Shown in pieces: positions 1-8,114 of a stretch of DNA of 64,000 nucleotides. The stretch is from Methanomassiliicoccales archaeon RumEn M1. Its GTDB lineage: Archaea > Thermoplasmatota > Thermoplasmata > Methanomassiliicoccales > Methanomassiliicoccaceae. The stretch lies in contig LJKK01000125.1 in NCBI GenBank assembly GCA_001421185.1, positions 1-64,000 of the forward strand. Direction: 5' to 3'. Made by a program: the position numbers and the translations under genes. The notes below the pieces were generated by a model. It was given only the letters and a program-made list of their open reading frames with translations, was not told the origin of the DNA and searched no databases. Each line of letters opens with the position of its first letter. The first letter of the stretch is position 1.

Positions 1-158
1 GGAGCCGCGCGGCAAGGGGCATGAGCGCGGTGGCCGGACGCGTACGAAAGAAGGATAATTTCATCAAGATGTTCGTACTGTCCCACAACACTCTCAGGGG
101 AGGGGCTGGAGGCTCGGTGCTGAACGCCGAGCTTGCCGTGTCCCGCAGGTTACTGTAG
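1..158 (+). CDS. asd: Aspartate-semialdehyde dehydrogenase, 3' end only
   Basis: Only the last ~52 codons are in the window, read in the frame that ends at the TAG at 156-158. The translated tail contains FVLSHNTLRGGAGGSVLNAE, which matches the conserved C-terminus of archaeal aspartate-semialdehyde dehydrogenases, where a (G/S)HNT-RG-AG motif precedes LNAEL. The enzyme reduces aspartyl phosphate to aspartate semialdehyde. The next gene, 8 bases downstream, is the sulfurtransferase that consumes this semialdehyde, so the placement fits the function. No ORF start is visible because the gene begins outside the window. The call rests on about 45 residues. Confidence 0.75.
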   Translation, partial: SRAARGMSAVAGRVRKKDNFIKMFVLSHNTLRGGAGGSVLNAELAVSRRLL

Positions 159-166
159 GTGAGACA

Positions 167-1333
167 TTGAAGCGCACGTACGAGGAGATCAACGCCAAGA
201 TCCAGCAGGGCGACGCCGTGGTGATGACGGCCGAGGAGGCCATCAAGCTGGCGGAGAGCAAGGGCATAGAGAAGGCGGCCAAGGAGGTGGACATCGTCAC
301 CACCGGCACCTTTGGCGCCATGTGCTCGTCCGGGGCGTTCATCAACTTCGGCCATTCAGAGCCGCCCATCCGCATGAAGCGCGTGTGGCTGAACGGCGTT
401 CCGGCCTACGCCGGCATCGCGGCGGTGGACGCGTACATCGGCGCCACCGAGGAGAGGGAGGACTACGGGCAGCCGTACGGCGGCGCCCACGTCATCGAGG
501 ACCTGGTGGCCGGCAAGGCCGTGCACCTGCGGGCCACGGCGGCCGGGACCGACTGCTACCCGAGAAAGGACATTGACACCTACATCTCGCTGCGCACCGT
601 GAACCAGGCGTACATGTACAATCCGCGGAACATCTACCAGAACTACGGCGTGGCCACCAACTCGTCGGAGCGGGCGCTGTTCACCTACATGGGCAAGCTG
701 CTGCCCCATTACGGCAACATGACGTACAGCAGCGCCGGTCAGCTGTCCCCGTTGCTAAAGGATCCACACCTGAGGACCATCGGCATCGGAACGCGCATCT
801 TCATGGGCGGCGGGATCGGATACGTGGCGTGGGAGGGCACCCAGTACAAGACCACTCCCCGCGAGCTCAACGGCGTGCCGGTCGGTTCGGCGCGTTCGCT
901 GGCGCTCATCGGCGACCTCCGCGGCATGAGCCCCGAGTTCGTGCAGGCGCTGTCGTTCACCGGATACGGCATCAGCCTGGGCATCGGCATCGGCGTTCCC
1001 ATCCCCATCCTGGACGAGGACATCATGCGGACCGCGGTGCTGCGGGACGACCAGATCTTCGCGCCAGTGCTCGACTACGCCATACAGTCCCGGGGACGCA
1101 AGCCCATCGCCGAGGTGTCCTACGCCCAGCTGAGGAGCGGCACGGTGGAGCTGTTCGGCAAGAAGGTCCAGACCTCCTCGCTGTCGTCGTACTACAAGGC
1201 CCGGATCATCGCCGACCGCCTGAAGCGCATGATCGAGGAGAAGGAGTTCACGCTGACCAGACCAGTGGAGCAGCTGCCGCGGGAGAGGATGCAACGCGCC
1301 CTCGACGTATGTTCCGAGGAGGATGTGCTGTAA
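167..1333 (+). CDS. L-aspartate semialdehyde sulfurtransferase (DUF39 homocysteine biosynthesis protein)
   Basis: Full-length 388-residue DUF39 protein. Methanogen members work with a NIL/ferredoxin partner to insert sulfide into aspartate semialdehyde and make homocysteine. Cysteines at residues 53 (AMCSSGAF) and 130 (GTDCYP) lie where the family keeps its two important cysteines. The start is a TTG at 167 preceded by the ribosome-binding site AGGTGAG at 158-164, directly after the asd stop. Its stop overlaps the start of the ferredoxin partner by one base (taATG), so the two are translationally coupled. Function is by family; cysteine positions were counted by hand. Confidence 0.9.
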   Translation: MKRTYEEINAKIQQGDAVVMTAEEAIKLAESKGIEKAAKEVDIVTTGTFGAMCSSGAFINFGHSEPPIRMKRVWLNGVPAYAGIAAVDAYIGATEEREDYGQPYGGAHVIEDLVAGKAVHLRATAAGTDCYPRKDIDTYISLRTVNQAYMYNPRNIYQNYGVATNSSERALFTYMGKLLPHYGNMTYSSAGQLSPLLKDPHLRTIGIGTRIFMGGGIGYVAWEGTQYKTTPRELNGVPVGSARSLALIGDLRGMSPEFVQALSFTGYGISLGIGIGVPIPILDEDIMRTAVLRDDQIFAPVLDYAIQSRGRKPIAEVSYAQLRSGTVELFGKKVQTSSLSSYYKARIIADRLKRMIEEKEFTLTRPVEQLPRERMQRALDVCSEEDVL

Positions 1334-1737
1334 TGTCCAAGAAGAAGATCAACCTGTACTTCCGCCCCGAGCAGGTGAACGAGGCCATCACCTATGTCCT
1401 CGTCAAGGAATACGACCTCAAGTTCAACATCCTGCGCGCCGACGTCGAGGAGAAGGGCGGCCGCCTGCTGCTGGAGGTGGAAGGCCGACCGTCACAGATC
1501 AGCAACGGGATCGCCTACCTGCAGTCCATCGGGGTGGGCGTCAAGGAGCTGAACGAGTATGTGGAGAAGGACCTGTCGCGGTGCACCAACTGCGGGATGT
1601 GCGTCTCCATCTGCCCGGCCGACGCCATCGAGATGGACCGCCAGACCTGGGAAGTCAGGTTCGACCAGAGCAAGTGCATCGCCTGCGGACTGTGCGTATC
1701 GTCCTGTCCCCCGCAGGCCATGAGGCTCAAGGTTTGA
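1333..1737 (+). CDS. NIL-domain 2x[4Fe-4S] ferredoxin, partner of the DUF39 sulfurtransferase
   Basis: A 134-residue protein. Residues 1-75 form a NIL domain and the C-terminal part is a bacterial-type ferredoxin with two complete cluster motifs: cysteines 84, 87, 90, 94 and 115, 118, 121, 125. In methanogens this protein is encoded with the DUF39 enzyme and supports homocysteine formation, probably by supplying electrons or sulfur. The ATG shares its A with the upstream stop. The gene overlaps the next one by four bases (TTGA at 1734-1737), so all three are probably one transcript with asd. Confidence 0.9.
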   Translation: MSKKKINLYFRPEQVNEAITYVLVKEYDLKFNILRADVEEKGGRLLLEVEGRPSQISNGIAYLQSIGVGVKELNEYVEKDLSRCTNCGMCVSICPADAIEMDRQTWEVRFDQSKCIACGLCVSSCPPQAMRLKV

Positions 1738-2462
1738 GGCGTTGGCACTTCGAGGTCGGGGAGACGGCCGTCACCATCCTGTGCGATGAGGCGTTCCTGC
1801 CGGTCGCGAGGGAGTCCATCTTCCGCTCCCGGCACGTCATCGAGCGCTTCATCCGCGACGACCCGCTGTTCGGGGTGACGCTGGAGCCATATGAGGCGAA
1901 GGGCGAGGTCCATCCCCTAATAGCGAGGATGTGCGACGCGGCGGCTTTGGCCGACGTCGGCCCCATGGCCGCGGTGGCCGGAGCGATAGCCGAGCAGGCG
2001 GTCATGGACATGCAGGACGCGGGGGCCGAGCAGGCGGTGGTCGACAATGGCGGCGACATCGCGTTCCTCTTGCGGGACGAGGTCACCGTCGCCCTGTACG
2101 CCGGCGAGGGCGTCAAAGGAATAGGGTTCAGGGTCGCGCCCCGGGACGGCGTGTTCGGCATGTGCACCTCGTCGGGGACCGTGGGGCCGTCCATCTCGTT
2201 CGGCCTGGCCGACGCGGCCACCGTGGTGGCGGAGAACGTGGCCCTGGCCGACGCGTGCGCCACCCGACTGGGGAACCTGGTGGCCGAACCGACTGACGGG
2301 GTGATGCGGGCGGCGGTCGACCTGATCGCCGCGGTGCCGGGCATCGACGGGGCATTGGTGGCGGCGAGGGACCGCATCGCCATGAAGGGGCGGTTGCCGG
2401 AGATGGTGCGGGTGGCGGCCGACCCGTCCAAGATCACTCGGGTGGAGCTTTCCGGGCGATAG
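1734..2462 (+). CDS. UPF0280 family protein
   Basis: A 242-residue UPF0280 protein of unknown biochemical role, distantly related to ApbE-like flavin transferases. Diagnostic segments are VGPMAAVAGAIAEQAV, DNGGDIAFLL and FGMCTSSGTVGPS. The start is taken as the TTG at 1734 inside a TTGA overlap with the ferredoxin stop; this yields an N-terminus (RRWHFEVGETAVTI) that looks like family members. UPF0280 genes commonly sit next to the DUF39/NIL-ferredoxin pair in methanogens, which suggests but does not prove a role in the same sulfur pathway. Confidence 0.85.
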   Translation: MRRWHFEVGETAVTILCDEAFLPVARESIFRSRHVIERFIRDDPLFGVTLEPYEAKGEVHPLIARMCDAAALADVGPMAAVAGAIAEQAVMDMQDAGAEQAVVDNGGDIAFLLRDEVTVALYAGEGVKGIGFRVAPRDGVFGMCTSSGTVGPSISFGLADAATVVAENVALADACATRLGNLVAEPTDGVMRAAVDLIAAVPGIDGALVAARDRIAMKGRLPEMVRVAADPSKITRVELSGR

Positions 2463-2518
2463 AGAACGGCACTGAAAGGTTTGATAACCGTAGGGCCATC
2501 CCCATCCGGGATGCGCTC

Positions 2519-3733
2519 ATGAAGGGAAGGACGATCGCCATAGTCCTGGTCATCGCGATCATCATAATGGCCGCGGTGGCGTACCAGAAAGGATTGCTGC
2601 GGCTGCCCGGGGAGGACGACGGTCCGCTGCCTGGTCGGTCCCTCGACTACGATGTGACGGTGAACGGCACCACGGCCTCCATCACGCTCCGGGACGATAT
2701 GAGCGGGGCGATGCTGTCCTCCATCCGCCTGGTGCTCTACGGCCCCGGCATGGGACAGGGGCAGTGGGGCGGGCCGGGAGGGAACGCCTCCGCCCAGGTG
2801 CTGCCGGACGTCGAGATGAGCTACCTGGACGCCGACGGCAACGGCCGGCTGAGCGCCGGAGACGGCATGCGGGTGCGCTCCGAGGACGACCTCGCCTACG
2901 GAGTATGGCACCTCCATGTCGTGCAACCGGACAAGGACGGGGAGAGGAACGAGAGCGTGCGCTTCCAGGTCCTTCCGCCGGGCGCTGGGCCGTTCCAGGA
3001 CTCGCTGGCGGTGCACTTCCTGGACGTGGGTCAGGGGGATGCGGCCCTGATCTGCACCAGCGACCGCCGGTGGGTGCTGATCGATGCCGGCCCGTCGGGG
3101 AGCGCGGACCGGCTGCTGGCCCAGCTCGATGAGCTGGGGGTGGAGCGCATCGACGCGCTGGTGATCACCCACCCGCACACCGACCACTATGGCGGCGCCG
3201 ACGAGGTGCTGGAAGCTTACGACATAGGCTCGGTATACCATCCGGGACTGGACAGCAGCGCCAAGATGTGGGCCTCGTTCCTGCAGCTCGTGGACGAGGA
3301 GGGCTGTCCGGTATACACGGACGAGCACCTGGACCCCGGCGACTATCTCAATGTCAGCTGGACCGAGGACCTCCGGGTCATGTGGCTCTCCTCCTCGGGC
3401 GACGCCAACGAGGCCAGCCTCGTCCTGATGGTCGCCAACCAGGGAACGAGCTTTCTCTTCACCGGAGACCTGGGGCGCGAGGGCGAGGAGAACTTCATCG
3501 CCCTATGGGGCGACGCCGACGTGGACGTCGATGTGCTCAAGGTGGGCCACCATGGTTCCCGATACTCGTCCAGCATGGAGTTCCTAGAGCTGATCACGCC
3601 CGAGCGGGCCGTGATATCGGTGGGGTCGGACAACAGCTACGGCCATCCTCACCAGGAGGCCCTGGAGCGGCTGGAGGAGCTGGGCATCGAGGTGCACCGC
3701 ACCGACCAGGGCGCGGTCACCATCGTCCAGTGA
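2519..3733 (+). CDS. Exported ComEC/Rec2-like metallo-beta-lactamase hydrolase
   Basis: A 404-residue protein. Residues 5-22 are a hydrophobic N-terminal segment (signal peptide or anchor). A central ~130-residue domain contains an EF-hand-like loop, DADGNGRLSAGD. The C-terminal domain is a metallo-beta-lactamase fold of the type found at the end of ComEC: FLDVGQGDA, the metal motif HPHTDH at 218-223, FTGDLG and VGHHGS. It lacks ComEC's membrane channel, so a general secreted hydrolase, perhaps a nuclease or phosphodiesterase, is more likely than a DNA-uptake pore. The leader around 2475-2490 (aaaggtttgataacc) may carry the promoter. Confidence 0.8.
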   Translation: MKGRTIAIVLVIAIIIMAAVAYQKGLLRLPGEDDGPLPGRSLDYDVTVNGTTASITLRDDMSGAMLSSIRLVLYGPGMGQGQWGGPGGNASAQVLPDVEMSYLDADGNGRLSAGDGMRVRSEDDLAYGVWHLHVVQPDKDGERNESVRFQVLPPGAGPFQDSLAVHFLDVGQGDAALICTSDRRWVLIDAGPSGSADRLLAQLDELGVERIDALVITHPHTDHYGGADEVLEAYDIGSVYHPGLDSSAKMWASFLQLVDEEGCPVYTDEHLDPGDYLNVSWTEDLRVMWLSSSGDANEASLVLMVANQGTSFLFTGDLGREGEENFIALWGDADVDVDVLKVGHHGSRYSSSMEFLELITPERAVISVGSDNSYGHPHQEALERLEELGIEVHRTDQGAVTIVQ

Positions 3734-3739
3734 TGCTGC

Positions 3740-3928
3740 TCACGAGCCCTTCCGCTCCACCTTCCTGAGAAGCCTCAGGCACTTCTTGGAGCCGCGCTCC
3801 ACCTTCTCCTTCCGGCACCTTGCCCGGGCATGGCACAGGGCGCATGGCCGGTACCATCTCGGACCCTCTTCCATTGCCGTCGTCATGACCATCACAACGA
3901 CAGGGCGATGGGCCTGGGGGAGCATCAA
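3740..3928 (-). CDS. Possible small cysteine-containing protein, uncharacterised
   Basis: An open frame of up to 62 codons that just fills the gap between the ComEC-like gene and the radical SAM gene, on the same strand as the latter. The C-terminal half is basic and holds CALCHARARC plus a further cysteine (SKKCLRLL), which resembles small metal-binding archaeal proteins. I do not recognise the family. The likeliest start is one of the internal ATG codons; no strong ribosome-binding site was found. It could be a chance ORF. Confidence 0.3.
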   Translation of the reverse strand: MMLPQAHRPVVVMVMTTAMEEGPRWYRPCALCHARARCRKEKVERGSKKCLRLLRKVERKGS

Positions 3929-3943
3929 TCTTGCCCTACGGAT

Positions 3944-5359
3944 TCACTTGAACGGTCCCAGGCCGCTCTTCACCGCGGCAATGGCCTCCGGGTTGCGGAT
4001 GTTGCCCATGACCACGCTGCGGGCGGTGGGGTTGACGACCAGTATCTTGAGCAGTTCGCTCAGCCCCCGCACGTTCTTCCAGGCGCCCAGGAAGGATTCG
4101 TAGCCTACGTTCACTTCCCGCTCCAGCTGTTCCCTGGTGGCATGCTCCGGATAGTACTCATAGATGCGGTGATTGGTCTTCCAGTCGTCCGGGCCCAGCA
4201 TTCCCTTCTCCTTCATCGACTCCCACATGGGGGTGCCGACGAGCATGTCGAGGATGTTGTACTGGACCCCGTGGGGCCGGAGGGACCGGGCGAAATCGAT
4301 GGTGCGCCGGACATCATCGAGGGACTCGACGGGGGCGCCGACGATGTAGGAGGTGATGACCAGCATGCCGGCCTTCTTGGCGTTGGTGACCGCCTCGGCG
4401 GTCTGTTGCGGAGAGATCGTCTTGTTGTAAAAGTCCAGGACATGGGGCGAGGCCGACTCGGCGCCGAAGTAGATCACGTCGAAGCCCGCCCTCTTCATCT
4501 TCTTCAGCAAGGGGAGCGAGGCATGATTGGCGCGCCCCTCGCAGTACAGCTTCATCTCGATGCCCCGCTCGCGGATCAGGTCGCAGATCCTCTCCACCCT
4601 CGACGTCCTCTGCGTGAAGTTGTCGTCCACGAACACGCACTCCCGGTATCCGTCGCGGTACAGCATCTCCAGCTCGTCCACCACGTTCTCGGCGCTGCGG
4701 GGCCTCCACTTCCTCTGGGAGAACGCGGCGCAGGAGCAGTAGGCGCAGCTGAACGGGCAGCCTCTTGACGAGGAGAGGGTGGTGAACTTACCGAACGTCA
4801 GCGGGATCCCCTGAAAATAGTAGCCGTACTGGAAGTCGCCCAGCAGCCGGCGGTCCGGAAACGGCAGAGAGTCGAGGTCCTCCACCAGGGCCAGCTCCCT
4901 CTCCACCAGGTCCCCCTGGCGGCGGTACGAGATGCCTTCCACATCGTCGGGGTCAGTGTCCGCCTCGATGTGATCGAGGAGGCGGGGTAGCGCCCCCTCG
5001 GCCTCGCCCTTGATGATGTAGTCGATGAAGCCGTACTCGTTGAGGATCTCCCGGGCGGCGAAGGTGGCGTGGTACCCGCCCAGGACGATGACGATGTCCG
5101 GCATCCTCTCACGGACCTTGGCCAGCGCCCCCATGGTGGCCAGGAAGGTGTGGGTGGAGCAGTTCATCCCCAGCACGTCCGGCCCCTCGACCATGACCCG
5201 CTCCAGGAACGTCTCGGGAGTGAGATTATGGCAGAAGGCGTCCACTACCACGACCTCATCCTCCCTCTTCTGCCGGATCGAGCCGGCCAGGTACAGCAAC
5301 CCCAGAGGAGGCCACATCTCGGTGGTGGTCCCGGGAGGGGTCGAGAGCATTACCTTCAT
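3944..5359 (-). CDS. B12-binding domain radical SAM protein
   Basis: A 471-residue protein. The N-terminal ~190 residues form a cobalamin-binding Rossmann-like domain (ILVLGGYHATF-type segment near residue 90-100, no clear DxHxxG). The radical SAM core follows, with the cluster motif C201-PFS-C205-AY-C208. The C-terminal ~100 residues are typical of the B12-dependent group that includes BchE-like and methyl-transferring enzymes. The substrate is unknown. It is transcribed leftward from an AT-rich region shared with hisG; a TATA-like AATTATAAAT at 5391-5400 lies about 36 bases before the ATG, giving a very short leader. Confidence 0.85.
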   Translation of the reverse strand: MKVMLSTPPGTTTEMWPPLGLLYLAGSIRQKREDEVVVVDAFCHNLTPETFLERVMVEGPDVLGMNCSTHTFLATMGALAKVRERMPDIVIVLGGYHATFAAREILNEYGFIDYIIKGEAEGALPRLLDHIEADTDPDDVEGISYRRQGDLVERELALVEDLDSLPFPDRRLLGDFQYGYYFQGIPLTFGKFTTLSSSRGCPFSCAYCSCAAFSQRKWRPRSAENVVDELEMLYRDGYRECVFVDDNFTQRTSRVERICDLIRERGIEMKLYCEGRANHASLPLLKKMKRAGFDVIYFGAESASPHVLDFYNKTISPQQTAEAVTNAKKAGMLVITSYIVGAPVESLDDVRRTIDFARSLRPHGVQYNILDMLVGTPMWESMKEKGMLGPDDWKTNHRIYEYYPEHATREQLEREVNVGYESFLGAWKNVRGLSELLKILVVNPTARSVVMGNIRNPEAIAAVKSGLGPFK

Positions 5360-5390
5360 TTTCTCGGATGTAATAATTGATGTGCCGATG

Positions 5391-5400
5391 ATTTATAATT
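5391..5400 (-). promoter_or_regulatory. TATA-like box of the radical SAM gene
   Basis: On the minus strand this reads AATTATAAAT, about 31-41 bases before the ATG at 5359. It lies in the AT-rich divergent spacer between the radical SAM gene and hisG. Confidence 0.5.
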
Positions 5401-5484
5401 ATCAATCAAAGTTGATGAATACGGCGCGATGGCCTGCCCGTTCGGACGCTCCCCAGAACAAAGTATCCAGACCTCTCCGCATAG

Positions 5485-5493
5485 GTTAATAAT
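5485..5493 (+). promoter_or_regulatory. TATA-like box of the his operon
   Basis: GTTAATAAT, about 45-50 bases before the hisG start at 5537. Transcription would begin near 5515, leaving a leader of about 20 nucleotides that carries the ribosome-binding site GGTGAT at 5529-5534. Confidence 0.45.
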
Positions 5494-5536
5494 GAGGACG
5501 CGATATCAGCATGCCGACTGTTAACAGGGTGATGTA

Positions 5537-6400
5537 ATGTCTTTGAAGCTGGCCGTGCCGAACAAGGGACGCCTCAACGAAAGGACGGTGGAGATCCTCC
5601 GTCAGGCGGGCCTGGAGATAGAGAACGGGGCCGAGCGGAAGCTCTACGCCACCGTCAATCATGGGGACATGTCCGTCCTGTTCCTGCGGGCGCAGGACAT
5701 CGTTCGGTTCGTCCATTCGGGCTCGGTCGACATGGGCATCACCGGCTGGGACATCGTCCTGGAGACCGACCTGGAGGTTGAGAAGATGCTCGACCTCGAC
5801 TATGGCCGATGCCGCCTATCGGTGGCCGCGCCCGAGGCCGCGGGATATCGCACCGCGCAGGACATTCCCGACGGCTGCAAGGTGGCGACCTCGTTCCCGC
5901 ACATGGCCAGCAAGTTCTTCGAAGGTTTGGGGAAGAAGGTCGACATCATCACCGTGTCCGGGGCGGCCGAGGTGACGCCGCACCTGGGAGTGGCGGACGT
6001 TATCGTCGATCTGGTGTCTTCCGGGTCCACCCTCAAGACCAACAAGCTGGTGGAGATCGCGGTCATCGCCGAGTCGCAGGCCGTGCTGGTCGCCTCGAAG
6101 AAGAGCCTGGCGTCCAAGGGGACGGAGATGAGGGAACTGGCCTCGGCGATCGAGAGCGTGTTGGCCGCCGAGGGCAAGCGCTACCTCATGGCCGACGTGC
6201 CGGTGAGCATCCTGGACGAGGTCAGGAGCTTCCTGCCCGGAGTGGCCGGCCCCACGGTGATGAACATCGCCGGACGGGAGGACATCGTGGCCATTCACGT
6301 GGTGGTGGACAAGTCCCAGATCTACGACTCGGTCAACAGGCTCAAGCGGATCGGGGCGACCGGCATCCTGATCGTCCCCATCGACCGGATGGTCCCGTAG
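5537..6400 (+). CDS. hisG: ATP phosphoribosyltransferase, long form
   Basis: First enzyme of histidine synthesis: ATP plus PRPP to phosphoribosyl-ATP. At 287 residues it is the long, self-regulated HisG, with the catalytic part in residues 1-~210 (GSVDMGITGWDI; DVIVDLVSSGSTL, a PRPP-binding type loop) and a C-terminal ACT-like domain that normally binds histidine, so no HisZ subunit is needed. The ATG is preceded by GGTGAT at a good distance. It heads a run of closely packed his genes. Confidence 0.95.
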   Translation: MSLKLAVPNKGRLNERTVEILRQAGLEIENGAERKLYATVNHGDMSVLFLRAQDIVRFVHSGSVDMGITGWDIVLETDLEVEKMLDLDYGRCRLSVAAPEAAGYRTAQDIPDGCKVATSFPHMASKFFEGLGKKVDIITVSGAAEVTPHLGVADVIVDLVSSGSTLKTNKLVEIAVIAESQAVLVASKKSLASKGTEMRELASAIESVLAAEGKRYLMADVPVSILDEVRSFLPGVAGPTVMNIAGREDIVAIHVVVDKSQIYDSVNRLKRIGATGILIVPIDRMVP

Positions 6401-6405
6401 GTGAG

Positions 6406-7455
6406 ATGATGAAGGAAGAATGGGTCAGGGCGACGGTGCGGGACATACCGTTGTACTACAATCCCAAGATAAAGGCGGTCCGCATGGACACGTCCACCAA
6501 TGTGCTGGGGCCCAATCCCGCGGTGCGCAACGTCCTGAACGAGTGCGCCGGCATGGACCTCAATCAGTATCCCAAGCCATACTCCGACGACCTGCGGGAA
6601 GCGCTGGCCCAGGCCTACGGCCTCAAGGCCGACAATTTCGTGGTGGGCAACGGCTCGGACGAGGTGCTGGACATCATATTCAAGACGTTCATGGAGGCGG
6701 GCGAGACCGTCGTCGCGCCATACCCGTCCTACTCCCTTCACGGGTTCTTCGTCAAGATCAACGGGGGCCGCTTCGTGACGGTCGACCTCTCGGACGGCTT
6801 CCAGCTGGACCCCGACGCCCTCCTCAAGGCCAAGGGGAAGATCATCATATTGTGCACCCCCAACAACCCGACGGCCAACACCTTCGACATGAGGGCGGTG
6901 GAGCGCGTGATCAGGGAGCACGATGGGCCGGTGATCGTGGACGAGGCGTACGGGGAGTTCGCCGACCGCTCGTTCATCCCCCTGGTCGACGATTACGAGA
7001 ACCTCATCGTCACCAGGACGTTCTCCAAGGCGTATGGCATGGCAGGCATGCGGGTAGGGTACATGGCCTCCAACCTGACCATGGCCGAGCAGCTGCAGAA
7101 GATCAAGATACCCTACTCGCTGAACCGCGTGTCCGAGCGGGCGGCCATCGCCGCGCTGCAGGAGCGCGACTACGTCGACCGGACGGTAGAGCTGGTCCGG
7201 AGGGAGAGGGAGAAGCTGAGCCATGAGCTGGACGCCCTGGGCCTCAGGCCATATCCGTCCCAGAGCAACTTCGTGCTGTTCCGCTGCCCCGTGCCCTCCT
7301 CGGAGGTGGTGTCGCGCCTGGCCGCCAAGGGCGTCCTGATACGCGACTTCGGACGGCAGCGGCTGCTGGAGGACTGCGCCCGCACCACCGTCGGAACGGA
7401 GGAGCTGAACACCATGCTGCTGTCCAAGCTGAAGGAGGTGATGGAGGAATGGTGA
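6406..7455 (+). CDS. hisC: Histidinol-phosphate aminotransferase
   Basis: A 349-residue class I/II PLP enzyme that transaminates imidazole acetol phosphate. Typical HisC segments: LDLNQYP-like MDLNQYPKPYSD, VGNGSDEVLD, CTPNNPTAN, VDEAYGEF and the PLP lysine in RTFSKAYGMAGMRVGY. Two adjacent ATGs (6406, 6409) follow the hisG stop by five bases; both are possible starts. The 3' end contains a near-perfect ribosome-binding site for hisH and overlaps it by seven bases. Confidence 0.93.
   Translation: MMKEEWVRATVRDIPLYYNPKIKAVRMDTSTNVLGPNPAVRNVLNECAGMDLNQYPKPYSDDLREALAQAYGLKADNFVVGNGSDEVLDIIFKTFMEAGETVVAPYPSYSLHGFFVKINGGRFVTVDLSDGFQLDPDALLKAKGKIIILCTPNNPTANTFDMRAVERVIREHDGPVIVDEAYGEFADRSFIPLVDDYENLIVTRTFSKAYGMAGMRVGYMASNLTMAEQLQKIKIPYSLNRVSERAAIAALQERDYVDRTVELVRREREKLSHELDALGLRPYPSQSNFVLFRCPVPSSEVVSRLAAKGVLIRDFGRQRLLEDCARTTVGTEELNTMLLSKLKEVMEEW
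7434..7442 (+). promoter_or_regulatory. Ribosome-binding site that fixes the hisH start
   Basis: GGAGGTGAT is a full match to the expected complement of the 16S rRNA 3' end. It lies six bases before the ATG at 7449. It supports that ATG rather than the GTG at 7527 that would give a conventional HisH N-terminus. Confidence 0.7.
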
Positions 7456-8114
7456 CCATCCGACGCTCGGTGAAGTACCCCGAGTCGACCGATTCGTACC
7501 GCATCGGCCAGCGGCCTCGGGTCCGCGTGTCCATCGCCGATTACGGCGTGGGGAACCTCCACTCCATACGCAAGGCGCTGGAGCTGGCCGGGGCCAGGCC
7601 GGTGGTGGAGTCCAACATGCGCAACCTGCTGGACGCGGACGTCATCGTCTTCCCGGGAGTGGGAGCCTTCGATGCCGCCATGAGCAAGCTGGACCGCTAC
7701 CGGGACATCATCCTGGACCGCCTCAACGCCGGGACGCCCTGCCTGGGCATCTGCATCGGCGCCCAGATACTGTTCGAGGGGAGCGAGGAGGGCGAGATGC
7801 CAGGCCTGGGCTTCATCAAGGGCCAGGTGGTGCGGCTGCCCGCCAAGAGGGTCCCCCACATGGGATGGAACGAGGTGCGCAGCGCTGACAAGATGTTCGA
7901 GGGCGCTCCCTCCCCGTACTTCTACTTCGCCCACTCCTACTGCGGCCGTCCCGAGGAGGACGTGGTCCGGGGCACCACCGACTACGAGGGGGAGTTCCCC
8001 TCGGTGTTCCGCAAGAAGAACGTGATCGGAGTGCAGTTCCACCCGGAGAAGAGCAGCGCATCGGGAGCGGCGTTCCTCCGCAAATACGTCAAGTACCTGG
8101 AGGAGAAGCTATGA
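7449..8114 (+). CDS. hisH: Imidazole glycerol phosphate synthase, glutaminase subunit
   Basis: Class I glutamine amidotransferase that feeds ammonia to HisF. Motifs: the start strand SIADYGVGNLHSIRKAL, nucleophile elbow PCLGICIGAQ (catalytic Cys), and GVQFHPEKS (His, Glu). The chosen ATG gives about 25 extra residues before the usual N-terminus; a strong ribosome-binding site supports it. A GTG at 7527 would give the family-standard length. The gene overlaps hisA by four bases (ATGA). Confidence 0.92.
   Translation: MVTIRRSVKYPESTDSYRIGQRPRVRVSIADYGVGNLHSIRKALELAGARPVVESNMRNLLDADVIVFPGVGAFDAAMSKLDRYRDIILDRLNAGTPCLGICIGAQILFEGSEEGEMPGLGFIKGQVVRLPAKRVPHMGWNEVRSADKMFEGAPSPYFYFAHSYCGRPEEDVVRGTTDYEGEFPSVFRKKNVIGVQFHPEKSSASGAAFLRKYVKYLEEKL

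Noticed and set aside
1727..3328. A 533-codon minus-strand frame opposite UPF0280 and the ComEC-like gene
   Set aside because: Antisense shadow without recognisable domains.
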